Source: Phocoena phocoena
Taxonomy: Eukaryota > Chordata > Mammalia > Artiodactyla > Phocoenidae
Length of the DNA: 64,000 nucleotides
Assembly: GCF_963924675.1 (NCBI RefSeq)
Contig: NC_089230.1
Coordinates: 67,392,943-67,456,942 of the forward strand
Direction: 5' to 3'
The notes under the pieces were generated by a model. That model was not told the DNA's origin and searched no databases. It worked only from the letters and a program-made list of their open reading frames with translations. This document shows, piece by piece, positions 22,167-34,594 of the stretch (position 1 is the stretch's first letter; the number at the start of each line of letters is the position of its first letter). Both the position numbers and the translations under genes were made by a program.

Positions 22167-23189
22167 GTATTTGTTTCTTGTTATAATGGAAGAAGACATA
22201 CTTAGTAATTGATAAAAATTTTTTATTGCTTTTTCAGTTATAGCATTTTATATTGCCAGGTTTTTGGTGAAGTCATGAGTAATATGATTGATTCAAGTGG
22301 TTCTCATTTTAGATTTGGTTAATCTTTCGAACACCATTCATTACCTGGTGTTTTCTACTAAGTAGCACTTTTGAGTGCTTATGGATCCCGTATACTATGC
22401 ATTTTCTTTTCCAGATTTTTTTTCACATCTTACAGAATTATCAGAGACAAGTTCTCCCAATATTTTGTGTACGTTTTCACCTTAGAGGTTACTATTGTTT
22501 TTCTTTTCATTTTTAATAGTACCTTTTAAAAATACCTATTGAGTACTAGGAAAAACTTAAATGCTATACAGAAAAGGTATTTTGGGGGACAGAGCTATTC
22601 TGTTTAGACCAATAAGCATGTCTTTCTGAGCAGCTATTATTTGTAAAGTGTCTTTTTAGATTCTGAGAGATTAGAGAATGGGATATTACTAACTGAATTT
22701 CCTCATTTACTTTGAAGGTCTTTACTTTTGTTTACAAAGCCTTTCACACAGTAGATCCTTCTCTGAATATAATCAGCTGAAGTACACATGTGATTGTATA
22801 TTTTCCTGTTCATTCATCCTTGGGGGTTCTCTACTGCATGCACTTCTAGCCCTGCCTTTCTGGCCTTTCAGATGCTCTACACAGTAATGCTACACGATAC
22901 AGACTCCTATGTCAGACTCAGCCTATGCTTAGCCTCTCTCTGATGACCTGTACTCTTAATGCCTGGGTGTGTTGAAAGTTCCTGAAGAACCAGCATGCTT
23001 TTACTCTCTTTTCATATTGCTATTCACATTTCTTTGATGTTTTCGCTGAGAGTCAGACCTCAAACTTCAAGGGTTTACTTAAATTCCTTACAGACTGTAC
23101 CCAGTCTTGTCTATACACTCATTGCGGTTTATCTCTAGAGTTTTGGAAATTCCCATGTACTTATGTTAAAAATGTTTCAGAATGAATTT

Positions 23190-23300
23190 GTCTCTTAATA
23201 GATTGAATGCCTTGAGCGTGGGGACTGTGATTTGTCCATTTTAGAAAACCTCTATTATGCTTTGTATAATAGCCTTAAATGTAACAAGTGCATTTTGATA
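23190..23300 (+). repeat. L2 3'-end remnant
   Basis: 'gaatgccttgagcgtgggga' ... 'ataaatctgcataaatgg' resembles the L2 3' end. It lies just upstream of exon 6. Confidence 0.5.
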
Positions 23301-23354
23301 AATCTGCATAAATGGAGAGTAGTGAGGAAATTGCATGGTGTTTATTTTCCATAG

Positions 23355-23595
23355 TATTGAAGCAGCAGTTGCTACTTTTGCTCAAGCCAGACCACCAGGA
23401 ATTTATAAGGGTGATTATTTGAAAGAACTTTTTCGTCGCTATGGTGATATAGAGGAAGCACCACCCCCACCTCTATTGCCAGATTGGTGTTTTGAGGATG
23501 ATGAAGATGAAGATGAGGACGAGGATGGAAAAAAGGAATCAGAACCTGGGTCGAGTGCCTCCTTTGGCAAAAGGAGAAAAGAACGTTTAAAACTG
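23355..23595 (+). CDS. RNGTT: RNGTT coding exon 6 (residues 148-228): end of triphosphatase domain and linker
   Basis: 241 nt encoding I149 to L228 after the split S148. The first half ([19 protein letters not shown]…LFRRYGD) closes the triphosphatase domain. It is followed by a proline run, PDWCF, an acidic cluster at about 195-205, a Ser/Glu segment and the basic GKRRKERLK stretch (219-227), which looks like a nuclear localisation signal. The exon ends before GTAATG in phase 0, so the linker-to-guanylyltransferase boundary coincides with an exon boundary. Confidence 0.97.
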
Positions 23596-24479
23596 GTAAT
23601 GTTTAAAAATACTATTATAGTCTTTACCTTTTCTTCTGCAGCTTCATTGAGACTTATGCAAACGGAATGTTAACTATGTTTGTTTAGCTAGATTTGTTAT
23701 ATTATTTCATTCTGGTTATTTCCAAAGACTCTTGATAGCCATGGATCTTTGCCTTTTCTACAAGAAAAGTTTCAGTTATATAAATTCATCCTGTTTTTGT
23801 TTCTTAGGTAAACCAAAGAACTCTTAGATGTTAGATTGAGAATTTATTGTTTCTTTGCAAACTATTGTGAGATTCTAACTAAATATGGAGTGAAAATTTT
23901 TACTGATGCTTTACAAAATTGTCCCATAGTTAAAATAACTGCATATAAATTCTGCTCCTTTCCATGGGTGGTGTTTTCATATTTTTCTGTAAAGTTGAAC
24001 TCAGAAGATTCTTATTTCTTCTATAGCCAACTCCTGTTAATCTTCTAGAAATAAAAGGCCTAAGAAAAAACATTAGGCATTACCTTCTTTTCTCGGGAGG
24101 ACAGGAGAGATGTTGAGAAGAAGATTGCTGGTTGTACTTGTACATACACAAGTAGATGGTGTAGACCAAAGGGTAAAGTTAGGGAAAGTGTGGTGGTAAT
24201 TAATTGTTCATAAAGATAATAATTAAGGTGTGTGAGATATCATGGTTGAGCAGTAAATCCCACAACTCATTTATTAGTATGCATTGATTGACAGGCAAGG
24301 AAGAAAATTCCTTGTTTTATGTAAATAATAAAATACAGTTATTTAGGGCTTAAAAAAAGTCTCTTGTTTGAAAAACATTGTTTTAATATGTATTTACACA
24401 TTTCAAACTTCAAGACTCAGCAGATACTGAAAGTGTAAATTGTTTTGAAACATAGAAATAATTTCAAAAATAACTTAGT

Positions 24480-24540
24480 TTTTTTTACTCTGACTTATTT
24501 TCTGGACTAGTTTTTTACTCTAACTCATTTTCTGGACTTA
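24480..24540 (+). repeat. 30-bp tandem duplication
   Basis: Two adjacent copies of a ~30-bp unit ('ttttttactctgacttattt' plus 'tctggactag'), differing at about three positions. Confidence 0.8.
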
Positions 24541-25074
24541 GATATCTGAAATTACTGAATCACATACCTAGAAAAATAAGAATCACATTCTAAAGAAAGT
24601 CTAATAGCATAATATGACATATAGATGATTACCCTCTTATCACTTCTTTGAGGGAATTCAACTATATTTTTTAAGAATAACATTAATCATGAGCATATGC
24701 TTAATGTATTTTTGAATTATGATCTAGTATTTGAATGTGTAAAAGAGTTTAAAACAAACAGTTACTATTTTTACAAAATAGGGTCAAGTTTGCGGCATTT
24801 ATTTTTCTTTGCCATCAGAAGGTATCTTAAAAATGACATTTATTTTATAAACTTAAGCACCATTAAATCCCTATAATTGCAAATGAGCTCCAGCAGCATT
24901 AAGAGGAAGCTAGCTAAGAAGAGCATGTTTCTTTAGGGGAATAAATGACATATAAAATAAAATCCCAAACCTAGTTTCTCCTGGTTTGTTTTGTCAGTTA
25001 CTAAGAGGGGTGTTTAAAAATTCCCCACTGTGATTGTGGATTTACCTATTTCTCCTTGTAGTTCTGTCAGATTT

Positions 25075-25080
<6 letters not shown>

Positions 25081-25130
<50 letters not shown>
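25081..25130 (+). repeat. (AT)24 microsatellite at a SINE tail
   Basis: About 49 bp of pure AT repeat lies directly against the SINE poly-T and inside the SINE's target duplication. Confidence 0.9.
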
Positions 25131-25347
25131 TTTTTTTTTTTTTTTTTTTTTTTGCGGTATGCGGGCCTCTCACTGTTGTGGCCTCTCCCGTTGCGGAGCA
25201 CAGGCTCCGGACGCGCAGGCTCAGCGGCCATGGCTCACGGGCCCAGCTGCTCCGCGGCATGTGCAATCTTCCCGGACTGGGGCACGAACCCCTGTCCCTT
25301 GCATCGGTAGGCAACGACTCTCAAGCACTGCGCCACCAGGGAAGCCC
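25131..25347 (-). mobile_element. CHR-type SINE, short form
   Basis: Poly-T then a reverse SINE ending 'ccagggaagccc'. The flank tgctttatatat recurs after the head (25348 on) and before the AT repeat (about 25074), placing the microsatellite in the SINE tail. Confidence 0.93.
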
Positions 25348-25741
25348 TGCTTTATATATTTTGAGGTGATATTTGGTTTATACAAATATGTATAAAAGAT
25401 TATTTTATCTTTACAATGTCTTAACTTTTAGCATTGTAAAAGATCTGATATTTATATGGTAGTACAAGTGTTCTTTTGGATAGTGTTTGTATGGAAGACC
25501 TTGTATCTATCTTTTTACTTTCAGCCTTTATTAATCCTTTATTTAAGGTATGACTCATAAGCATCATGTTGCTGGGTTTTGTTTACCTAGTCATCAGTTT
25601 TTGCCTTATTGGAATATTTAGTCTATGTACATTTATTTTACTGATATAATTTAAACTTACTATTTCACTATTTGTTTTTTTTGGTTTGATTTTGTTTATC
25701 CCACTTGTGGTATGGTCCTTTTTATCTTCCTTTCTTGCCTT

Positions 25742-25985
25742 AAAAAAAATTAATTAATTAATTTTTGGCTGCGTTGGGTCTTCGTTATTGGGTCTTCATT
25801 GCTGTGTGCAGGCCTCTTATTGTGGTGGCTTCTCTTGTTGCGGAACACGGGCTCTAGGCGCACGAGCTTCAGTAGTTGCGGCTCACAGGCTTAGTTGCTC
25901 GGTGGATCTTCCTGGACCAGGGATTGAACCCGTGTCCCCTGCATTGGCAGGCAGATTCTTAACTACTGCACCACCAGGGAAGTCC
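25742..25985 (-). mobile_element. CHR-type SINE, long form with internal deletions
   Basis: Flanked by tcttgcctt (25733-25741 and 25986-25994). Carries a small duplication of 'gggtcttcrtt' near the tail and lacks part of the middle. Confidence 0.88.
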
Positions 25986-26240
25986 TCTTGCCTTCTTTAT
26001 GCTTAATTATTTTTACCCTTCTGTCACCCCAACCCATGCTTGTTATACATTCCTTTACTGTTTTTTTAGTGGTTACCCAATATTTCAGTATGCATCTTTG
26101 ACTGTTGAAGTCTGGTAAATGTTAGTACTTTTGCCACTTTTTAGATAATGCAAGAATCCAAGAACTTTTGAGTCCATTCATCTCTTACTGCCCTTTTGGT
26201 ATTGTGTATTTTAATTCTCTCTATACTCTAAATCCCATAA

Positions 26241-26262
26241 GACATCATCATCATCATCATCA
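26241..26262 (+). repeat. (ATC)n microsatellite
   Basis: About six to seven CAT/ATC units. Confidence 0.8.
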
Positions 26263-27064
26263 TTATATGATTAATATTCATTAGCTATACCCACATATTT
26301 ATCCTTTCTGGTGCTCTTCATTTCTTTGTGTATTTTTGTGGTTCCATTTGCATAGTTTTCCTTCTAACTGAAGCACTCTCTTCAGTATTTTCTTTAATGT
26401 GGATCTGCTGTGACACATTGTTTCAGCATTTGTGTGAAAATGTCTTTTTATACCCCATGATTTTAAGAACAGTTGTTCTTCAAAATCCAGATTCTAGAAT
26501 TCTGGGTTGATATGTTGAAGATATTATTCCATAATTCATTTCTGTTGAGAAGTTACTTCTTTGAAGAGAATTTCTTTTTGGTTTTGATTTTCAACAGTTT
26601 TACTATGATGTTTCTACCTGTGGTTTTCTTTGTATTTTTCCTGCTTCCTACTTACAGTGATTCTTGAATTTATGATTGGATTTTTAAATCAGTTTTAGAC
26701 AATTCTTGACCATTATCTCTTCAAATACTGTTTTAGATTCATTCTTTCTCCTTTCTCCTTCTACTCAATAGACCTTTTAAATATTATTATTTTTTAAAAT
26801 GTCTCATATGTTCTTTTCTATATTCTCCACTTTTTTGTTTCATTTTTTCAGTCTGGTTATTTTTTTTCTGACCTATCTTCCAGTGTATTAATTCTCTCTG
26901 TAGCTTTGTCTAAGCTGCTGTTAAATTCATCCACTGAGTACTTAATTTCAGTTATTTTACTTTCACTTCTGGAATTTCAGTTTGAGTATTAAAGTAACTT
27001 TCAGTTCTCTGCTGGAATTCTGCATCTTGTCATTTAGGTTTTTGAATTTATTAAGGCTATTTTA

Positions 27065-27410
27065 TTTTATTTTTATTTATTTATTTTTTTGCGGTATGCA
27101 GGCCTCTCACTGTTGTGGCCTCTCCCGTTGCGGAGCACAGGCTCTGGACGCGTAGGCTCAGCGGCCATGGCTCATGGGCCCAGCTGCTCCGCGGCATGTG
27201 GGATCTTCCCGGACTGGGGCACGAACCCATGTCCCCTGCATCGGCAGGTGGACTCTCAACCACTGCGCCACCAGGGAAGCCCTATTTTGTTTTATTTTTA
27301 AATCTTTTGGCCATGCGGCTTGTGGGATCTTAGTTCTCTGACCAGAGATTGAACCTGGGCCATGGCAGTGAAAACGCTGAGTCCTAACCACCGGACTGCC
27401 AGGGACTCCC
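27065..27410 (-). mobile_element. Truncated-form CHR-related SINE, split by a second SINE
   Basis: Outer element: tail at 27065-27083 and body at about 27283-27410 ('ggccatgcggcttgtgggat' to 'gccagggactccc'). It is flanked by tattaaggctatttta and tattaagcctatttta (27049-27064 and 27411-27426). Confidence 0.85.
27084..27282 (-). mobile_element. CHR-type SINE nested in the tail of another SINE
   Basis: Complete short-form reverse copy inserted in the T-rich tail of the 27065-27410 element. Tail-like T/A sequence is duplicated on both sides. Confidence 0.92.
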
Positions 27411-27599
27411 TATTAAGCCTATTTTAAAGCCTATGTCAGATAACTCTAGTATGTGGATACCCTCTGGATCCTTGTTTTAGTTTTTCTTCTTGTATTCATT
27501 TGATTTCTAGTCAACTGTAGGTTTTGTTTTGTTTTGTTTTTGTTTTAAATACCTGGGTATTTCTGCTTACTAGACATTATGTATGAAAAATTGTGGAAA

Positions 27600-30290
27600 T
27601 AATTTAAGGTTCTGCATGCTGTTTTCTTCCTTCAGAGAAGATTTACCTTTGCTCCTACACAGGATTAGGAATAGAACATCTTAACTCAATCAAGAATTGA
27701 ACTCTTTAGAAGCTAGGCTTTAGTTTTGGGGGGCTGGTCTGTTTTTGATTCACCCCAGTTTTGTAGTGTGGCCCCTTGGGAATTCTAACTGAAATCCTGG
27801 AGCATTAAGCAGGACCCCTCTCCTTGGTGATCTGGACTCCAATTTTTGTTTTCCCATTCTTGTGATAAATGCTGAAAGTTCTATTCAGTTTTATAGCCTC
27901 TCAGCTACCATTTTGGAAACAGTACCTTTAGAGGAAAATCCTAGAGGAGAAAAGCTATGCCAGATGTCTGTCTCATCTCTCAGGGCTTCCCTTCCTTCTG
28001 AGTTCTTGGCCCTTCAGGTCCTTACTGCCTTTCTAATTCTCTGATATCTTAAAACAGGTGCTTTTAACATTTTTGTCTAGCATTTCTCATGGCTGCAAAA
28101 TTTGTCTAAATAAACTAGTCTGCCATTGCCCAAAGCAGAATGCTTACCTTCTTTGTTTTTGGAGAAAGTAGTTAGATTTGATTTCTGACTGACAATGCAA
28201 TGGTAATTTTCAAGAACATTTGAGCTTATACTTCCAAAGGTAGAGTTATGAAAAACGAAAATTCTGAAGCCTTATGCCATTTTGGTAGGTTTCTCCTCTT
28301 TTCAAACCATAACTAGTAAATACTAAAATTATTAAATATGTTTTTATTTATAAAAATAATATACTGACATTAAAGAAAATTTGAAAACAAATAATCCTTC
28401 AACTTTTACCCTACCACTGGCATTTTTGTTATCTTAAAAGAATTTCTCCGCAATTACTTACCTGTCTCTTTAAAAGTGTACACAAGTGACAAACAGATCA
28501 ATTTTCTTTGTAAAATAAAAATGTGAACATCTAGAAGTATATAGGGTAAGAAGTGAAGTTTTCTCTTTTCCTAGTACATACAGAACTACCTCATTCTTTT
28601 TGGCTAGCACTGAAGAGAATAGTTTATAAAAAGCAAACAGAACATTTCTTTAGAAGACAAGAGAGGATATCAATCCATAAAATAATGGCAAGCTATTATG
28701 AAGAAGAACCAGTTAGAGACCTTAGAAATGATAATAATAAAGAAAAATGTCAGTAGGTGGGTTGGATAGCAGACTGAAGTTAGCTGTGGAGGAAATTATC
28801 AAGCTGGAAGATCTAGCTAAGAAATTCTTCCTGGATGTAGCACAAAAAGACAAAGAAATATGAAAAATAGTTTAGAGTTTTGTAGTGATCTATATGGATG
28901 ATTTAATAGTATGAAAAGTCATAGAGGGGATGAATACGGTAAGGATATGAAGTGTCCATCTGAGGATAATTTTCTGTGGTACAGCAGGGCCAGGTCAGAC
29001 TAGTGATTTTAAGCAGCTGATGGGAGGTGAGAAAAAGGACACAGTTGTGTTAGGGTTCCTCAGTACCACCTCTCTTTTGGAGATTCCCTAGGATTCAGCA
29101 TATAGTTGTACTCACAGCTAAGATTTAACGCAGTGGTATACTAAGATCCTGCTGGATCATAAGTGACAAAGACAAGTGGAGTTTCGAAGAGTCCACGTGC
29201 AGGCTTCCTTATGCTCCTTCCCACCAGGGGTCGTACAGAGCTCACTCTTCCCACAGCAATGGAAATGCATCAGCGCATGTGTGATGTTTCTGTCTAGGAA
29301 AGCTTGTTAGAGTCTCAGTGCCTAAGGTTTTTATTCATGGTTGGTCATGTAGGCAGCTTGTGCCTAGCGTGTATCAATATTCCAGAATCCCAGAAGGAAA
29401 ACATTTGTTCAGCGTAAACTATTGCCTGTACAAATAGTTTAGGCGTGATGAACCAGCCTTATCAGCTGACTGAGAACACTGGGAGTCATGTTCCCAGATG
29501 CCATCCAGGGGCCAACCTTGCAAGCAGTCCTATTATGCTAACTCTTGCCTGCACACTGGTACAGACTATTCAGGTAGTTTGGTTATGAGCAAAAAGGGTA
29601 ACTAAGGGTGATTGCTTGATGCAGACATATTCAGAAAAGGCTTTTTAGTATGGAATAAACTCAAGCATATCTATTACTTGAAGATAAGGAGCTAGTGGAA
29701 TCAATGAAGTTGAAAATAAATGAAATGTTAGAGGAATTAATGATAGAGCAATTTCTGAGGAGATTAAAGGGAATGAAGTTCAAGAGCAGATAGAGAAATA
29801 GGTCTTCAGCAAGAGGAGGGAAATCTCATCCTTAGCCCTGAGATTGTGATTTTTCCTCAGTAAATTTCAGCTGCCTGTGTGTGGAAGTGGAGATTAATGG
29901 TGGGTTGATACAAGGTCGGCTATATTTAGTATGGGTGTGATGGAAGGATCAGAGGGTAAAGAGTACAGAGGATATCAGGTGAAGGGTAATTGAAGTAATC
30001 AGTGATAGGATCTAGGTTGAATAGGAAGTAAGGTCAGGATGGGGGAGCTGTTAGACTGGAAAGGGAGGAGTGAAGGATTGTTAGTCTTGGTGAAATTGAA
30101 AAGTGAGCTTAGTGAGAGTAAAAGAGTTAAGCTGTTTAATGAAAGAGGTCAGAAGAGCATATTGGTTTAGAATGTTGTGGGTACCCAGTCAATGTAAGTT
30201 GAGTTGATGAATCAAAAGGTGGAGCAGTCTGGAATGAGGATGATATGGCCATGGAGCAGGCTGTTCAAGTTAAGCACAGATGAGAGGATC
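27600..30290. other. Intron 6 stretch, mostly unclassified
   Basis: AT-rich sequence. About 28740-30290 resembles the texture of old dispersed repeats but no family could be fixed. No exon-like frame matching RNGTT or another protein. Confidence 0.4.
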
Positions 30291-30309
30291 ATTAAAAAAG
30301 AAATTACAG

Positions 30310-30514
30310 GGCTTCCCTGGTGGCGCAGTGGTTGAGAGTCCGCCTGCCATTGCAGGGGACGCGGGTTCATACCCCGGTCTGGGAGGATCCCACATGCCGC
30401 GGAGCGGCTGGGCCCATGAGTCATGGCCGCTGAGCCTGTGCGTCCAGAGCCTGTGTTCCGCAACGGGAGAGGCCACAACAGAGGGAGACCCGCGTACCGC
30501 AAAAAAAAAAAAAA
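30310..30514 (+). mobile_element. CHR-type SINE, short form, sense
   Basis: tRNA-like head 'ggcttccctggtggcgcagt', B-box-like 'gggttcataccccgg' and poly-A tail. Flanked by a perfect aaagaaattacag (30297-30309 and 30515-30527). One of only six SINEs in the gene's orientation. Confidence 0.94.
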
Positions 30515-30669
30515 AAAGAAATTACAGAACTGTGAAGCTTAGGTTGTATGATGGGTCAGATTGTCTCAATGGATGTTAATGTTACCAATATAATGACAGA
30601 AGTTAGCATGGTGAGAAATACTGATGGTTTTGATGAATGTGCGGAAGTGACCAGAGGTCAATATATGAA

Positions 30670-31110
30670 GGATAGAGCATTTTGTTAATTTAGATTATCT
30701 GGTTGCAAGTAACAGAAACTAACTCAAACTAGCTTAAGTAAGAAGAGGAATTTACTATGAGTAAATGGGTGCAGCTCAAGCACAGGAATATAGCTGATTC
30801 CTTGTTTACCTGGGAGATTTCTGATTCTTTGTTTACGAGGGATATTTAATGTCCTATATCTAAGCTTATGTGTTATAATTTTCGCCACATGCGGAGACTT
30901 TCTGAATCCAAATTCCAGGTTACCTGAAGAGAGAACCTGATAGGTTCAGATAGAGTTAGGGGTTCACTCATGCTCCCATCAACTTTGGCTGGAGTGGCAT
31001 GTTATCTTTCATGTCATGTAACATGGCTTGTGGGTGGGGAAGGCATCCCATCCACAAAGAGAGCCGTTGTGCAACCAACCACAGTGGATGTTTGCTCTAC
31101 CTGACATCTA
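30670..31110 (+). repeat. Probable old interspersed repeat, class not determined
   Basis: 'ggttgcaagtaacagaaact' followed by 'ctagcttaagtaagaagagg' is a pattern seen repeatedly in mammalian genomes. A weaker relative may lie at about 57940-58240. Confidence 0.4.
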
Positions 31111-32339
31111 GCTGAGTGATGTAGCTGAATGAGTCTGAATGGAAGAGGAACTTTTGAAAGAGGCTGGGAAAGCAGTGAGGATATAAGAGAATTGTTTACA
31201 CTACTACCATGGGACTTGGGCAGTAGGAGAATGAGTAGCTTTCACTTAAGAGAAAAGTGAGTGGTCTTCTTGGTGCAGAGCTAGCTTCTAGTTAAGACAT
31301 GGGGTACAGTGTGTTCATGAAAAAGGTTGAGTTTACAGGGAAGGTTATTGGTAAAACTTAAAAAAAATTCTGTGCTATTAGTACCTTCAGAATAAGGATA
31401 ATGCTTTCTTTTTTTAATTAGTATATACAAGATGTAATTTCATCAGGATATTGAAGTTATGAGTATCTCAATTACTAAATATGTTAAAAAAACTTATCCA
31501 CCTGGTTAAGCTTTCCTTTGAAAATTTTCTTTAGTTATTATATTTAATGGTAGAAATGGTTCTAAAACAGGAATTTCATTGGCTGATAAAGAGAGGTTAT
31601 GGTGTAATAGGAGAGGAATGGTATTCTTTGATATTTTGGCTCATGGAACCTCTCTTTAAGGAAAACAAGGTAGATGACATTTTAAATAACTGTAAAATAT
31701 GATTCAGAATTAGGGGCAAAAAATAGTCTGCTGGATTGACTTTAGGACTCTTCTAAATTTGACAGGGATGTATGTGGACTAAGTATTGTGTTCTTTTTTT
31801 TTTTCCTTACCAACGAGTTCAGTTTGCCAAATCTTGCCAGAATGTTGATCATTGTAGCTTGCAGACCCTATTTTTTATTCCCGAATTACGTTAACAGCTA
31901 GAGTTGTTTTATAGATATTTCTTGAGACTGATGCCAACCCTCTTATGGGTCTCAAAGTAATTGAATCAAGACTATTTTTTTAGTCTTTAAAATTTCCAGG
32001 GGTGTTCTTTATTATTTGATATATAAATTCTCCATCTGCTTCACTTCTCTGTGATATTCTAAAAATATACTTGCTGTGAAATGGGTGAAATACAATAAGA
32101 CGTTGGATGTAGTTCCGAGTTAAAGAATTTAGATTAAAAATTCAGTGATGAGTAATATTTAGTTTTTATGTTGATACATCCAATGACTGTAGCTTAGCTG
32201 CTTTGTCTACTGTTATACTCTTATTCTAGTTTACAAAGGTACATATTGTAGGTTTTTATCTCAAAATCCAAACTCCATCAGTGACACAACTTCTCACCCC
32301 CTTCCCCAAATGAGACTCATTGGTGAATGGAGAATCATT

Positions 32340-32570
32340 GGTGAATGGTATAGTATAGACCTGAGTTCAAATTCTGTTTTTACCACTTGAATAAATTACA
32401 TAAAATCTTTATGCCTCATTTAGTCATTTGTGAAATAAATATAATGCACGTACTTTTCAGAATTGTTATAAGGATTAGAGAAACTGTTTGTAAAATGCCA
32501 GATACTTTGCCTGGCTCTGAGTAAATGGTAGGTAAGATATTATTGCTGTTATGATTACTGAGTAGTACCC
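32340..32570 (+). repeat. MIR element
   Basis: 'gacctgagttcaaattctgt', 'gcctcatttagtcatttgtg', 'gaattgttataaggattag' are MIR hallmarks. Confidence 0.7.
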
Positions 32571-32802
32571 ATGGATGCTTTGACAACATGATATAGACAC
32601 TGGCCTGTATATGTACATTGAACATCATATGCTGGATTAAGGAAAACTAGTGTACAATCCCAGGGGAGTTTGTAGAAGCTCCTGTAGCAGACCATTTGTT
32701 GCATATATTTGCTCAGATTTCTGAAAATAAATGTATCTTTCAGTCTGGTCTTTGTAAATGGATTTGAACACTAATGTATTTTTCTTTTCCTTTTATTTTC
32801 AG

Positions 32803-32912
32803 GGTGCTATTTTTTTGGAAGGCGTAACTGTTAAAGGTGTAACTCAAGTAACAACTCAACCAAAGTTAGGAGAGGTACAACAGAAGTGTCATCAATTCTG
32901 TGGCTGGGAAGG
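32803..32912 (+). CDS. RNGTT: RNGTT coding exon 7 (residues 229-264 and two bases of codon 265)
   Basis: Acceptor TTTTATTTTCAG, then 110 nt encoding [19 protein letters not shown]…CHQFCGWE. It ends GAAGG before GTAATA. It begins the guanylyltransferase (nucleotidyltransferase) half, upstream of the active-site lysine. Confidence 0.97.
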
Positions 32913-33210
32913 GTAATAAACATTTTCAATATTAATTAAAGTGTTAAATAAAATTTATTCTTATTCTGCAATACTTAACATTAATGCAAACAATGTCATA
33001 GCTTCTTTGCTCCTTGAAGTTTCCGTGTTTACATAGAGTTCTTAAAAACATGTTAAGCAAGAGTTTATCAGATTTTTCTCAAGATAAACAGTGTAATAAC
33101 CAGACTTTTGAGTCAAAATTAGATGACTCACATGTCTTCCTAATGGAATAGAAAATTACTATTGTCACTTTCTGGTATTTGTTTTGTGAGATTGATTCTA
33201 CTGTTGCTGA

Positions 33211-33568
33211 GTTTTTTAATTATTATTAAAAAAATATATTATTGTTATTTTTTGGCTACATTGGATCTTTGTTGTTGTGCGCAGGCTCTCTCTACTTGCA
33301 GCGAGTGGGGGCTCTTCGTTGTGGTGTGCGGGCTTCTCATTGCGGTGGCTTCTCTTGTTGCGGAGCACGGGCTTCAGAAGTTGTGGCATGCAGGCTCAGT
33401 AGTTTTGGCTTGTGGGCTCTAGAGCGCAGGCTTAGTAGCTGTGGGCGCAGGCTTAGTAGCTGTGGTGCACGGGCTTAGTTGCTCCGCGGCATGTGGGATC
33501 AGGGCTTGAACCCGTGTCCACTGCGTTGGCAGGCGGATTCTTAACCACCGCGCCACAAGGGAAGTCCC
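33211..33568 (-). mobile_element. CHR-type SINE, long form
   Basis: Flanked by actgttgctga / actgttgctga (33200-33210 and 33569-33579). Near 33420-33470 the unit 'gcgcaggcttagtagctgtg' is duplicated in tandem. Confidence 0.91.
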
Positions 33569-34492
33569 ACTGTTGCTGATTAATGTTTTAGTTGCCCTTA
33601 TCATTTTATTAAGAGAGAAGAGGTGAAACTTGAATGTGCCTCATTTTCCAGTTTTTCTGTCATCAGAAACCTGGGAGAATCAGCTTTAAATATGTTCTGC
33701 CCCTTACCATGACTTGAAGATATTTATCAGACATTTCATGGGAGAGGATTCAAGAGAGAGTTCACTGATCGTTGCTCTCAGGTCTTGGTCTATGGTCATT
33801 TCTGTTGATCATTGCTATCTGTGGCAGAAAATTGTAATACAGCTGGAACATGATGAAACAGGATTATTGTTAAAAATTCCTAATATAAAGAACTTTTGGA
33901 CTGGTATACATACAGATCAATAAACTAGAAATAATTTTAACTAAAAAATGTAAATGATGAAGTGCTATCAGTTTTAGTATTCTGTTAAACCCTTGCCAGT
34001 GTACTTTAATCTCGACCTGAATTTCTCCTGTTTTGTCACTTCTGGGCATCTTTTGAGGAGAAACTTGCTAACCCTGCAAAGTTATGCCAAGCTGACAGTG
34101 TCATGATGGAGGAATATGGGGTCTAGAGCGATGTAAGATAGTCAAGGCAAGATTTAAACTTCTTCCTGAAGTAAAAGACTTGTAGATATACAAAGACTTG
34201 TAAACAGTTTGTGCTTTACTGTTTAGATCATGTGTATTAATATTTAAAAATTAGCCCGATAGTCATAGTTTGCAGTGGCAATTATGATCCTGTTAACTTG
34301 AGTTCTAAAATGTCAAGAAAATGATAACCTTTTGGTAGCATTTTTGTGAAAGCTGATATTATTCCAATTGACATTAATCTCATGATAGGGAAAACATTGT
34401 GCTAAATGTGTGACTCAGGTGAGCTTGGTTTAAGACATGTATTGCTTTGTATGGACACCAGCCATAATAGTAATACAGTGTTCTTCTTTAAG

Positions 34493-34594
34493 GTCTGGAT
34501 TCCCTGGAGCACAGCCTATTTCCATGGACAAGCAAAATATTAAACTTTTGGAGCAGAAGCCATATAAAGTAAGCTGGAAAGCAGATGGTACGCG
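34493..34594 (+). CDS. RNGTT: RNGTT coding exon 8 (codon 265 to 299): KxDG motif
   Basis: Acceptor CTTTAAG, then 102 nt encoding [17 protein letters not shown]… to WKADGT, with two bases of R299, ending before GTAAGT. KADG is motif I (KxDG) of covalent nucleotidyltransferases. By counting, the lysine is Lys294, the residue that carries GMP in the capping reaction. The protein continues in exon 9, which is not in this window. Confidence 0.97.

Larger units (their letters stand above)
25020..27590 (-). mobile_element. Ancient LINE (L1M/HAL1-like), antisense, broken by SINEs
   Basis: The + strand carries the complement of decayed LINE sequence ('tttctccttgtagttctgtc', 'gtggttttctttgtattttt', 'tctggttattttttttctga'). 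It is interrupted by SINEs at 25131, 25742 and 27065. Assignment rests on texture and recall of the family; limits are loose. Confidence 0.45.

Noticed and set aside
30310..30360. tRNA-like sequence with A- and B-box in SINE heads
   Set aside because: These are retrotransposed SINE promoters derived from a tRNA, without a full cloverleaf. Not functional tRNA genes.
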